IMG/VR virus record: IMGVR_UViG_3300002835_000476
Coordinates: 1-38,246 of that record
Source of the DNA: a virus
Reading direction: 5' to 3' (one strand)
DNA length: 38,246 nt
Of the stretch, positions 8,823 through 14,334 are shown piece by piece (the stretch's first letter is position 1; each line of letters begins with the position of its first letter). Made by a program: the position numbers and the translations under genes. The notes beneath the pieces are model-generated. The model searched no databases. It was not told where the DNA came from and saw only the letters and a program-made list of their open reading frames with translations.

Positions 8823-8981
8823 ATGTTATTCGATCCCAAGACACGTCAGGCTCAGGTAGATCAGGCCCTAAGCGAAGCCAAAAAAGTTTTGGCTGAATAC
8901 GAACATCATGATGCCAACGTTCGCCCCCAGGTGAATCTCATTCAAGAATACGGCCAAGAACCCGAAAAGTTTACGGACTAA
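8823..8981 (+). CDS. Small helical protein, 52 residues
   Basis: A short frame begins MLFDPKTRQAQVDQ and ends EPEKFTD. It has a strong AGGAG site (8813-8817) five bases before the ATG, and its stop overlaps the next start as TAATG. These signals make it a real gene although short. The first half is a probable amphipathic helix rich in Ala, Glu and Gln. No family recognised. It sits between the helicase and the SprT-like protease. Confidence 0.75.
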   Translation: MLFDPKTRQAQVDQALSEAKKVLAEYEHHDANVRPQVNLIQEYGQEPEKFTD

Positions 8982-9466
8982 TGAAGGTTTATGTTAGGAA
9001 TGCACGTGATCGAAAGTTCACGTCCATTCTAAAACTTGCCTGCGATACCTATGCCCGGCGTTTGTTCAAACGCCAGATGTTGCCCAATCTGGTTTTTCAT
9101 ATTCACATACATGAAAAGTTGGGCTACAATGGTCTGTGTGGATCGCTTGATCTCTACAAACCTCGTGAATTTGAAATAGACCTGGCCAGACAACGCAACA
9201 AGCTCAACATCATGGCCACTCTAGCTCATGAAATGGTGCATGCCAAGCAGTTTGCCTATGGTGAAATGCGAGACAGATACATCAAACGTCGCATGGTCAC
9301 TCTCTGGAAAGGCGAGGATTACAGTCATCTCAAATACTGGGACCAGCCCTGGGAAATCGAAGCCTATGGCCTAGAACCCGGGCTCCTGGCTCATTTTTTA
9401 AACCAGCATAAACTTTATGCCTACTTCAAGACTCCAGCCTGGCTCTGGAGCGAGGATCACCAATGA
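8981..9466 (+). CDS. SprT-like zinc metalloprotease
   Basis: The 161-residue protein carries HEMVH (residues 83-87), the zinc-binding HExxH signature of SprT/Spartan-type proteases, in the context LAHEMVHAKQFAYGE. A downstream WEIEAYGLE segment could supply the third ligand. The upstream ARRLFKR/LPNLVFHI region resembles the SprT N-terminal part. Cellular SprT-family enzymes such as Spartan act on DNA-bound or crosslinked proteins, so a role in clearing the fork is plausible given the replication neighbours. Both ends overlap neighbours (TAATG and ATGA), indicating coupled translation. Confidence 0.8.
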   Translation: MKVYVRNARDRKFTSILKLACDTYARRLFKRQMLPNLVFHIHIHEKLGYNGLCGSLDLYKPREFEIDLARQRNKLNIMATLAHEMVHAKQFAYGEMRDRYIKRRMVTLWKGEDYSHLKYWDQPWEIEAYGLEPGLLAHFLNQHKLYAYFKTPAWLWSEDHQ

Positions 9467-9639
9467 ACTGGATGGACCTAGTACAAATCGTTCTGCTGTT
9501 GCTTGCCTGTGTAGCCTGTTACTTCAAAGGGTTGGGGCAGGGCGTACAAGATGCCCTGGATTTCTGCGTAAGGGAAAAACTGGTGGATGAGCACTTGCTG
9601 CATACAAAGATGAAACGGATCGCAGAAGATGATGAGTAA
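9463..9639 (+). CDS. Small membrane-anchored protein, 58 residues
   Basis: The ATG overlaps the stop of the SprT-like gene (ATGA). Residues 5-21 form a hydrophobic helix (VQIVLLLLACVACYF), followed by a charged tail ending KRIAEDDE. It is probably anchored in the inner membrane with the tail in the cytoplasm. No family recognised. It is the last gene before the promoter at 9677. Confidence 0.65.
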   Translation: MNWMDLVQIVLLLLACVACYFKGLGQGVQDALDFCVREKLVDEHLLHTKMKRIAEDDE

Positions 9640-9676
9640 TCATGTAAGTCATTGAAGGACAAGCACAAAATACTGC

Positions 9677-9705
9677 TTGACAAAAACGTCAAAATCTGCC
9701 ATAAT
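9677..9705 (+). promoter_or_regulatory. Sigma70-type promoter
   Basis: TTGACA (9677-9682) and CATAAT (9700-9705) are separated by 17 bp. They lie in the only sizeable gap of this area and precede a gene with a good ribosome-binding site. The expected start near 9712 leaves a leader of about 16 bases. Confidence 0.85.
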
Positions 9706-9727
9706 AGCATCATTGCATGAGGAAATT

Positions 9728-10102
9728 ATGGCATATCAAATTGGATCTCAGGTAGAAATTCAGACTCAGCGCCCTAGCATTGTCCTGGGTCGAGATTTTG
9801 ATCGGCACACCTATAGGGGTGTTGTCGTACAAACGCCACACTGGCTTGACAAAAACTATGTAAGCGTCAATACTGGTAATCCAGAACATCCAGTCAGCCA
9901 CATTCACCAAAGCGTTATTGTTGGCTTCGTTCAGCCCGAAGTCGATGTAGGCATTCGAGTATTTCGAGTGACCAGCAAGAGCAAGGGCAAGAGCTATGAA
10001 GTAACTGTGCATGCTGGTCGAGTCAGCTGCGATTGTGTGGGCTTTCAGTTTCATCGTTATTGTCGGCATTCAACTGCTGTGAAAGCAAAACTAGGAATTT
10101 GA
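9728..10102 (+). CDS. SWIM-type zinc-finger protein
   Basis: The 124-residue protein starts at the ATG at 9728, preceded by GAGGAA (9719-9724); a longer TTG-initiated reading would begin inside the promoter and is rejected. The N-terminal 80 residues look like a small beta-barrel (MAYQIGSQVEIQTQRPSIVL, then RGVVVQTPHWL). The C-terminus holds C-D-C-x8-C-x-H (VSCDCVGFQFHRYCRH), the CxCxnCxH pattern of SWIM zinc fingers, which bind DNA or protein. It is the first gene after a consensus-like promoter, so early expression is likely. A host-takeover or DNA-binding role is inference. Confidence 0.75.
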   Translation: MAYQIGSQVEIQTQRPSIVLGRDFDRHTYRGVVVQTPHWLDKNYVSVNTGNPEHPVSHIHQSVIVGFVQPEVDVGIRVFRVTSKSKGKSYEVTVHAGRVSCDCVGFQFHRYCRHSTAVKAKLGI

Positions 10103-10103
10103 C

Positions 10104-10436
10104 ATGCAAATTATATTCAAAAAGGGAAGTTATATCACCCATGCAGTAGGTGGTGGCGGTGGTGGCAGTCTTCCCAAGCAAGAAGAATTGGTTTTAACTT
10201 TGGACCAGTGCAAGTGGCAAAAGAATCTGAATCAGTTAATTTGTCAGCATGACGGTGCATTCCCCCGAGAAGTTCGAGTCACCAATACAAAAACCAATGA
10301 TTACAGAACCTATGTCCATTTGACCGAAAACGATCCTCGTCAGGACCAGGATGGTTGGGACGGTGAACAGATGGTCTACAAGACTCATACCAAAACTAAC
10401 AACGCAGAATATCTGGTACTATATCATGGAAGCTAA
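10104..10436 (+). CDS. Hypothetical early protein with Gly tract
   Basis: This 110-residue protein starts one base after the preceding stop, with AGGAAT about 8 bases upstream. A tract of six glycines at residues 17-22 separates a short beta-like N-terminus from a mixed domain containing two cysteines and several Asn/Thr-rich turns. No motif or family is recognised. Its tight spacing with the genes on either side indicates membership of the early operon begun at 9677. Confidence 0.6.
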   Translation: MQIIFKKGSYITHAVGGGGGGSLPKQEELVLTLDQCKWQKNLNQLICQHDGAFPREVRVTNTKTNDYRTYVHLTENDPRQDQDGWDGEQMVYKTHTKTNNAEYLVLYHGS

Positions 10437-10437
10437 A

Positions 10438-10659
10438 ATGAATTTTAATCGTTTTGATTTTGAACAGCAATTACTAGAATGCTGGAATGTTACCAAAGAC
10501 ATCAAGACTGTATTCGAAGGCGTTTGCGATTCTAGTCCTGCACTGACTGAGGATCAAATTGCCAATGCTTTGCTTGGACTTGAAACTCTGTATGAATTAA
10601 AATTTAATAAGTTGTGGTCGATGTTTGAAAATGGTGTGCGTGACAAGAAAATCATCTAG
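10438..10659 (+). CDS. Conserved small helical protein, 73 residues
   Basis: The ATG at 10438 follows the previous stop by one base and has GGAAG (10428-10432) five bases upstream; an in-frame ATG at 10426 is the alternative. The sequence opens MNFNRFDFEQQLLECWNV and contains LTEDQIANALLGLETLYE, a compact helical protein. The FDFEQQ opening is, in my recollection, shared with small proteins in T4-like cyanophages. Function unknown. Confidence 0.75.
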   Translation: MNFNRFDFEQQLLECWNVTKDIKTVFEGVCDSSPALTEDQIANALLGLETLYELKFNKLWSMFENGVRDKKII

Positions 10660-10668
10660 GAGTATATC

Positions 10669-11103
10669 ATGGGTTTGGACATGTATTTGAAGGGCAAAGT
10701 ATACCTGGACTACAACGGTCCAGAGCGTAAAGATATTGCCAAGATGCTGGACATCGATGACTACGAAGTCCAAGGTGTAACCGTAGAATTAGGATACTGG
10801 CGCAAAGCCAACCACATCCACAAGTGGTTCGTTGACAATGTTCAGAATGGTGTGGATGACTGTGGTGATTATTATGCTACTAAAAAGGATCTAGAAAGCT
10901 TGCTGCTTGTCTGTGAACAGGTGCTTGAAGATAGATCCAAAGCAGCATCATTATTGCCGACTCAACAAGGATTCTTTTTTGGCGGTCAAGAATATGATGA
11001 CTGGTATTATGATGATGTTCAATCAACTGTCGACATAGTTAAGAAGGCATTAGAATTTTATGACGAAAAAACCGTTGACCTTTATTATCATGCGAGCTGG
11101 TAA
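10669..11103 (+). CDS. Conserved phage protein with MGLDMYL N-terminus
   Basis: The 144-residue protein begins MGLDMYLKGKVYLD and includes ELGYWRKANHIHKWFVDNVQ and DDCGDYY. This is a widely spread family in phages and bacterial genomes with no assigned function that I know of. A strong AGGAG (10658-10662) lies six bases upstream. The conserved Tyr, Trp, His and Cys residues could form a binding pocket, which is inference. Its stop overlaps the next start (TAATG). Confidence 0.8.
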   Translation: MGLDMYLKGKVYLDYNGPERKDIAKMLDIDDYEVQGVTVELGYWRKANHIHKWFVDNVQNGVDDCGDYYATKKDLESLLLVCEQVLEDRSKAASLLPTQQGFFFGGQEYDDWYYDDVQSTVDIVKKALEFYDEKTVDLYYHASW

Positions 11104-11372
11104 TGGCACATATCATACGTGACGGCGAAATCGTTCCCATAGCCATACCTTTGGGCAAACGTGTAAAAATTGGTTCGGCCTATGAGCCTCCTCTGGAGAA
11201 CTACGTAGCCAACGATCAACTCTGGATTCAGGATGTCTTTACTTTCAACACCATTCCCTGGTATGCCATCAAGAACCGGTTCGAAAAGTATCTGGTGGGA
11301 TTTGCAATCTGGGGTACCTTGGTCTATGCTCTGGCCATGATAGGTCGTTACTTTCTGGGAGCGCCAGCATGA
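11103..11372 (+). CDS. Small tail-anchored membrane protein
   Basis: The 89-residue protein has a soluble N-terminal part and a single C-terminal hydrophobic helix (about 64-84, YLVGFAIWGTLVYALAMIG). Both ends overlap neighbouring genes (TAATG, ATGA), so expression is coupled. No family recognised. A short inner-membrane effector of early infection is a reasonable guess but unsupported. Confidence 0.65.
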   Translation: MAHIIRDGEIVPIAIPLGKRVKIGSAYEPPLENYVANDQLWIQDVFTFNTIPWYAIKNRFEKYLVGFAIWGTLVYALAMIGRYFLGAPA

Positions 11373-11566
11373 CTGACAAGCATCGAGCCCTGGATCAGTG
11401 TAATGCCATACTAAAGGCGTCATTGGGCACCCAACAAGTAGATACCTGGTGGACCATACCCAATAGAGCCTTTGAAATGCGAGCTCCGAGCGTTGTCTGG
11501 GACAGCCAAGACTGGCAACGAGTACATAAATATCTGCTCGGACAGCTCAATGCAGATTATTCTTAG
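11369..11566 (+). CDS. Small protein resembling the MbcA/ParS-type antitoxin C-terminal domain
   Basis: This 65-residue protein contains W-W-x-I-P-N-x-A-F, then A-P-S-V-V-W and V-x-K-Y-L-L-G, an arrangement resembling the C-terminal (DUF2384-like) domain of MbcA/ParS/Xre antitoxins, where a PN-xxF motif precedes a terminal helix. The N-terminal Xre DNA-binding half is missing. There is no RES-type toxin partner next to it; the upstream gene encodes a membrane protein. It could act as a free-standing antitoxin against host systems, but the match is by pattern only. Confidence 0.45.
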   Translation: MTDKHRALDQCNAILKASLGTQQVDTWWTIPNRAFEMRAPSVVWDSQDWQRVHKYLLGQLNADYS

Positions 11567-11596
11567 TTATCAATGACTTAGCCAAAGCCCCTATGC

Positions 11597-11625
11597 TTGA
11601 CTCGGGTATTCAAAGGTGCTATAAT
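11597..11625 (+). promoter_or_regulatory. Sigma70-type promoter P1 of a tandem pair
   Basis: TTGACT (11597-11602) and a perfect TATAAT (11620-11625) are 17 bp apart. This promoter lies about 100 bp upstream of the next gene and would give a leader of roughly 90 bases. Confidence 0.85.
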
Positions 11626-11665
11626 AGTGGTATGTTGTGAGATGTACCGTTTATGAAAGAAGTGC

Positions 11666-11694
11666 TTGACCCGTCAGGCGAAATTTGCTAGTAT
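11666..11694 (+). promoter_or_regulatory. Sigma70-type promoter P2 of a tandem pair
   Basis: TTGACC (11666-11671) and TAGTAT (11689-11694) are 17 bp apart. The site is weaker than P1, 69 bp downstream of it, and gives a leader of about 24 bases before the gene at 11725. Confidence 0.65.
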
Positions 11695-11724
11695 TATGTT
11701 ACCAATTTGAGAAGGATCTTAATT

Positions 11725-12147
11725 ATGACACATGAAAAATTTCTTGTAGCTGGTGTAGCCCGTAACAACAAAGGTCAGTTGCGAGCTCGTTATTCAACCC
11801 TCACTGTGGCCGAGACCATTGCTCGTCAGGAACGAGCCGGACAGACCGACATCCTGTATGTTGATCTACCCGAGCCCATGAGTCGCGAAGATATTCCTGC
11901 GTACCTGTTGACCTTGGAAGCATTTACCAGTGTGCCTGATTTCAAGGCTTGCCTAGAAGATGCTAATACCAATCATGTACTCAAAAGCAAGGCTCCACGA
12001 GCCAAGACTGTCTGGACTACACCAGCTCCCAAGACCGCCAAGGTCAAGACTCCGAAGCCTGTAAAGGCTCCGAAGGTTCGGCTTCCCAAGCCTGACGCCG
12101 AAGACGATCTCATGATCGAAGAACTCAAGGCCCTGGTTGCGGCCTGA
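11725..12147 (+). CDS. Hypothetical early protein with basic Lys/Pro tail
   Basis: The 140-residue protein starts at an ATG preceded by AGAAGGA (11710-11716). The first 90 residues are mixed alpha/beta (KFLVAGVARNNKGQLRARYS; DILYVDLPEPMSREDIPAYL). Residues 93-128 are a Lys/Pro/Ala-rich linker with repeated K-(T/A)-P-K, then an acidic helix closes the protein. The basic linker suggests nucleic-acid contact or tethering. No family recognised. Two tandem promoters drive it, so strong early expression is likely. Confidence 0.7.
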   Translation: MTHEKFLVAGVARNNKGQLRARYSTLTVAETIARQERAGQTDILYVDLPEPMSREDIPAYLLTLEAFTSVPDFKACLEDANTNHVLKSKAPRAKTVWTTPAPKTAKVKTPKPVKAPKVRLPKPDAEDDLMIEELKALVAA

Positions 12148-12153
12148 TAAATA
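12146..12153 (+). promoter_or_regulatory. Possible late promoter (GATAAATA)
   Basis: GATAAATA matches seven of eight positions of the T4 late consensus and sits at the end of the preceding gene, just before the structured region and the omega gene. Transcripts would begin near 12159. Confidence 0.4.
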
Positions 12154-12156
12154 AAA

Positions 12157-12240
12157 GGCCAACGTCGGGAGACAGTAGGCCGTTTCGTCGGGAGACGGAC
12201 GACCGGGGGAATAGCGGAGACCCGAAGACTACGCTTATTC
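12157..12240 (+). ncRNA. GGA-rich structured noncoding RNA or leader
   Basis: The 140-base gap has no reading frame with a start, and its GC-rich composition differs from the flanks. Three hairpins can be drawn. H1: GGCC/GGCC (12157-12181) enclosing GTC-GGGA-GAC. H2: CGT...CGTC-GGGA-GACG...ACG (12181-12201). H3: GAATAGCG with CGCTTATTC (12209-12240, one bulge). The 11-base word CGTCGGGAGAC occurs twice, 23 bases apart (12163 and 12186), and GGAGAC a third time at 12216. The loops are GNRA-type and display GGA. It could be a leader of the omega mRNA, a CsrA/RsmA-type binding decoy, or a small RNA. No U tract follows, so it is not a standard terminator. Confidence 0.5.
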
Positions 12241-12287
12241 TTAAACGACAGAAAAATTGCGCCCCTTAAGCCAACACAAAGGACATC

Positions 12288-12527
12288 ATGGCACGAATTA
12301 CCAGTCAAAAAGCAGCACTACAGATCGGAAATCAGTTCGATATGGTTCTCATTGCAGCTGCCCGCGCTCGTGAACTTCGTCGTGGCAAGAAAAGCACCCT
12401 CGTAACCGACGACAAGGCATCGGTGCTGGCCCTAAGAGAGATCGAAGAAGGCCTCGTAGGCCGAGAATATCTAAGAAAGCTGAGACCATGGGATCGCTCA
12501 CAAAAATCACGCAACACCAAGGCCTAG
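12288..12527 (+). CDS. rpoZ: RNA polymerase omega subunit homologue
   Basis: The 79-residue protein matches bacterial omega through most of its length: MARIT at the start, IGNQFDMVLIAAARARELRRG, then LALREIEEGLVG. Omega binds the beta' subunit, aids polymerase assembly, and in E. coli its N-terminal Met-Ala-Arg segment forms part of ppGpp site 1; those residues are kept here. The C-terminal tail is short and basic. AAAGGA (12278-12283) precedes the ATG. The gene follows the structured region and overlaps the next gene by 40 bases. A phage copy could replace host omega and modify stringent control or late transcription; that is inference. Confidence 0.9.
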   Translation: MARITSQKAALQIGNQFDMVLIAAARARELRRGKKSTLVTDDKASVLALREIEEGLVGREYLRKLRPWDRSQKSRNTKA

Positions 12528-13111
12528 ACATTACGGGCTATAATAGCGGGTCCTTTGGGCCTGCTATTCTACTGCTTCACGATTGGTGGGGTTGCACGCC
12601 CAGCGTCCGCAATCTTGCGGATCGTTTGGCCAATCACGAACATCAGGTCGTGGCCCTGGATTACTGGCAAGGGTTGCAACCTGCAAACATCAAAGAAGCC
12701 GAACAGAAACTATTTTCCGTGAGTCTAGAAGACCTTACATCGGTTATTTTACCGGATGTCATAACCAGAACTGGTGTTAGCCATCTGGTTGGCATGGGTT
12801 TCGGTGGAACGCTGGCATTGATGGTTCAGGAAAACATGCCTGGCATCAAGAGTGTGACCTGTTGCTATGGACTGCCACCAGCGGGGCGAGTCAAGAGTGT
12901 GCGTGCGCCGCTCATGGTGGTCAGAGCCACTAGAAACCGTTGGGACGATCCGGCCCATATTCAGGCTTACCTGGATCTGGCTCCACGAGCTCAGGTCATG
13001 AATCATGACTGTGACGCAGAATTTTTGAATGAAACTGCTGCTAGTTTTGAATTTCAAAGATTGCGAGTCACAGCCGAAACCATAAGTTCATGGGTCAAGT
13101 CCAATAATTAA
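12488..13111 (+). CDS. Dienelactone-hydrolase-like protein, catalytic residues degenerate
   Basis: The 207-residue alpha/beta-hydrolase-type protein has ILLLHDWWG, matching the HEWWG region of dienelactone hydrolases, and VRNLADRLANHEHQVVALDYWQG. The nucleophile elbow, normally G-x-C-x-G-G, reads G-M-G-F-G-G, so Cys/Ser is Gly at residue 104. The usual late Asp and His motifs are also not recognisable (RATRNRWDD; NHDCDAEFLN). It is therefore probably a non-catalytic member. The start lies inside rpoZ in another frame, so the two are likely co-translated. A binding or regulatory role is inferred from loss of the nucleophile. Confidence 0.75.
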   Translation: MGSLTKITQHQGLDITGYNSGSFGPAILLLHDWWGCTPSVRNLADRLANHEHQVVALDYWQGLQPANIKEAEQKLFSVSLEDLTSVILPDVITRTGVSHLVGMGFGGTLALMVQENMPGIKSVTCCYGLPPAGRVKSVRAPLMVVRATRNRWDDPAHIQAYLDLAPRAQVMNHDCDAEFLNETAASFEFQRLRVTAETISSWVKSNN

Positions 13112-13117
13112 TCGGTA

Positions 13118-13192
13118 TTGACTCTGCCTACGGAGTCATATAGCATCGTAGGCTGGTTTACGCAGCACCATAAGCTGCGGTATTTCATGGAG
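13118..13192 (+). promoter_or_regulatory. Possible pseudoknot leader of the HTH gene
   Basis: TGACTC (13119-13124) pairs with GAGTCA (13133-13138). The loop of that hairpin contains GCCTACG (13126-13132), which pairs perfectly with CGTAGGC (13147-13153). This is H-type pseudoknot geometry: stems of 6 and 7 bp, a 1-base first loop, no junction gap and an 8-base third loop. A further 6-bp hairpin (13161-13166 with 13174-13179) follows, then GGAG (13189-13192) and the ATG at 13198. The segment also contains TTGACT (13118-13123), so a promoter with a palindromic operator is an alternative reading. Confidence 0.5.
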
Positions 13193-13197
13193 TTATT

Positions 13198-13443
13198 ATG
13201 ATTAAAAACGTTGTATTGAAAGCACTCAAGAGCGGTCGTCAATTTACTGCAGGTCAACTCAAGGGGTTGACTCGCAGCACCGAAGCAACCATTCGTGCTC
13301 GCATTCATGACCTGCGCAGCGAAGGTTATGCCATCTACAACAACACCACCAAGAATGGCAAGACTGCCTATCGTCTAGGTACGCCTAGCCGTGCCATGGT
13401 GGCTGCTGCTTTCCGTGAATCAGGTTCACGAGTTTTTGGTTAA
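13198..13443 (+). CDS. Small helix-turn-helix protein
   Basis: The 81-residue basic protein contains TAGQLKGLTRSTEATIRARIHDLRSEG, a winged-helix-like DNA-binding element, followed by a beta wing (YAIYNNT...KTAYRLGTPSR). Many aquatic T4-like phages encode similar small proteins ending YRLGTPSR. GGAG lies five bases before the ATG. Its leader can form a pseudoknot, and a strong terminator directly follows, so the gene closes this transcription unit. A DNA-binding or virion-associated role is likely; targets are unknown. Confidence 0.8.
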   Translation: MIKNVVLKALKSGRQFTAGQLKGLTRSTEATIRARIHDLRSEGYAIYNNTTKNGKTAYRLGTPSRAMVAAAFRESGSRVFG

Positions 13444-13461
13444 GACTTCGAGCGTCTAACC

Positions 13462-13483
13462 AACCCGCTTCGGCGGGTTTTTT
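13462..13483 (+). terminator. Intrinsic terminator after the HTH gene
   Basis: AACCCGC (13462-13468), a TTCG tetraloop, GCGGGTT (13473-13479) and a run of T form a textbook Rho-independent terminator 18 bases after the HTH stop codon. It separates the early-type block from the virion block. Confidence 0.95.
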
Positions 13484-13500
13484 CTTGTTTGTTTTCTAGC

Positions 13501-13508
13501 CATAAATA
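13501..13508 (+). promoter_or_regulatory. Late-type promoter (CATAAATA)
   Basis: CATAAATA matches seven of eight late-consensus bases and lies 18 bases after the terminator T tract and 18 bases before the next start codon. It probably opens the first part of the late block. Confidence 0.55.
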
Positions 13509-13526
13509 TTCCCAAAAGGGAACCAC

Positions 13527-14324
13527 ATGGCACAAGAAGGTTTTATCTACGAACGCAAGGCCTATGAGGCTCTAGCAGCCTATGACATAAGCACTGGCGG
13601 CGTCGCAGGTGCTTCGCATGATAGGCCCGATCTTACCCTTAAAAATGCCGCAGGAAAATCAACAGGCTGTGAACTCAAGAATCAACCCACAGCAGCAGGC
13701 AGCCTGGTCATGAAATACTATGATGGTAGCTGGAGCTTTGGTGATTTTAGTGGTGATCCCGAAAAGGCTTTCATGTACGGCCTAGCCACCAAGGCCAAGC
13801 TCCTGACCGAAATGAACAAGTCAGGCAATGCAGGTCGTAACTGGCGTGGCAAAGTTCCGGCTCTGCAGAACGATGCCCGAGGCAAAAAGATACTGGCTCC
13901 GGGCTTTACCGACAAAAAGAAAGCCTACGAATACGATCTCAAGCAGTTCGGTGGACCCAACGAAGTACATTTAGAAGTTGGTGGCAAAGCCGTAAGCGAT
14001 TACTATAATTCCAAGAAGACCTACTACATCAATGTTGGTAGTCATGGATTTTATTTGCTGAACAACAGCGACCCTCTGGGGCTCAATGCCAAGCTCAGAG
14101 CAGCCAAGCTAGAAGCCATACCACAGTTCAATACATCGGCCAAGTGTAAGATCAGAGTTCGTTGTCAGTACAAGGGCGGAGGCGACTATCAGTTTGTCAT
14201 GACCCTGCAGTTCTATGGTGTCCAGGCATCACCGTACAACATAGCACCCCTGAGACCGGGCAGCAATTCCGATGTTGACACTGCCCGGCTCAAAAAAGAT
14301 CCCATTCTCTTGGCCTTTAGGTAA
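13527..14324 (+). CDS. Putative PD-(D/E)XK-type nuclease
   Basis: The 265-residue protein has an N-terminal helix with a conserved-looking Glu (E9), then R-P-D-L (P34-D35) and C-E-L-K (E49, K51). That D-x13-E-x-K spacing fits the PD-(D/E)XK nuclease core, as does the strand-turn-strand context DLTLKNAAGKSTGCELKN. The remaining two thirds are not recognised and include GSHGFYLLNNSDPLG and a beta-rich C-terminus. The start is the first ATG after the late-type promoter. The GCELKN motif could also belong to a DNA-packaging or head-associated protein of the same fold. Substrate is unknown. Confidence 0.55.
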   Translation: MAQEGFIYERKAYEALAAYDISTGGVAGASHDRPDLTLKNAAGKSTGCELKNQPTAAGSLVMKYYDGSWSFGDFSGDPEKAFMYGLATKAKLLTEMNKSGNAGRNWRGKVPALQNDARGKKILAPGFTDKKKAYEYDLKQFGGPNEVHLEVGGKAVSDYYNSKKTYYINVGSHGFYLLNNSDPLGLNAKLRAAKLEAIPQFNTSAKCKIRVRCQYKGGGDYQFVMTLQFYGVQASPYNIAPLRPGSNSDVDTARLKKDPILLAFR

Positions 14325-14334
14325 TAGGACAAAC

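Noticed and set aside
11654-11692. 12-residue ORF between the tandem promoters
   Set aside because: No ribosome-binding site and it overlaps promoter P2; more likely chance.
12157-12240. Reading the hairpins before rpoZ as an intrinsic terminator
   Set aside because: None of the stems is followed by a run of T, and the nearby omega gene needs read-through or a promoter at 12146.
13112-13201. A 29-codon read-through extension of the hydrolase-like protein
   Set aside because: The open frame after the stop is short enough to be chance and UAA is the least leaky stop; kept only as a remark with the pseudoknot.
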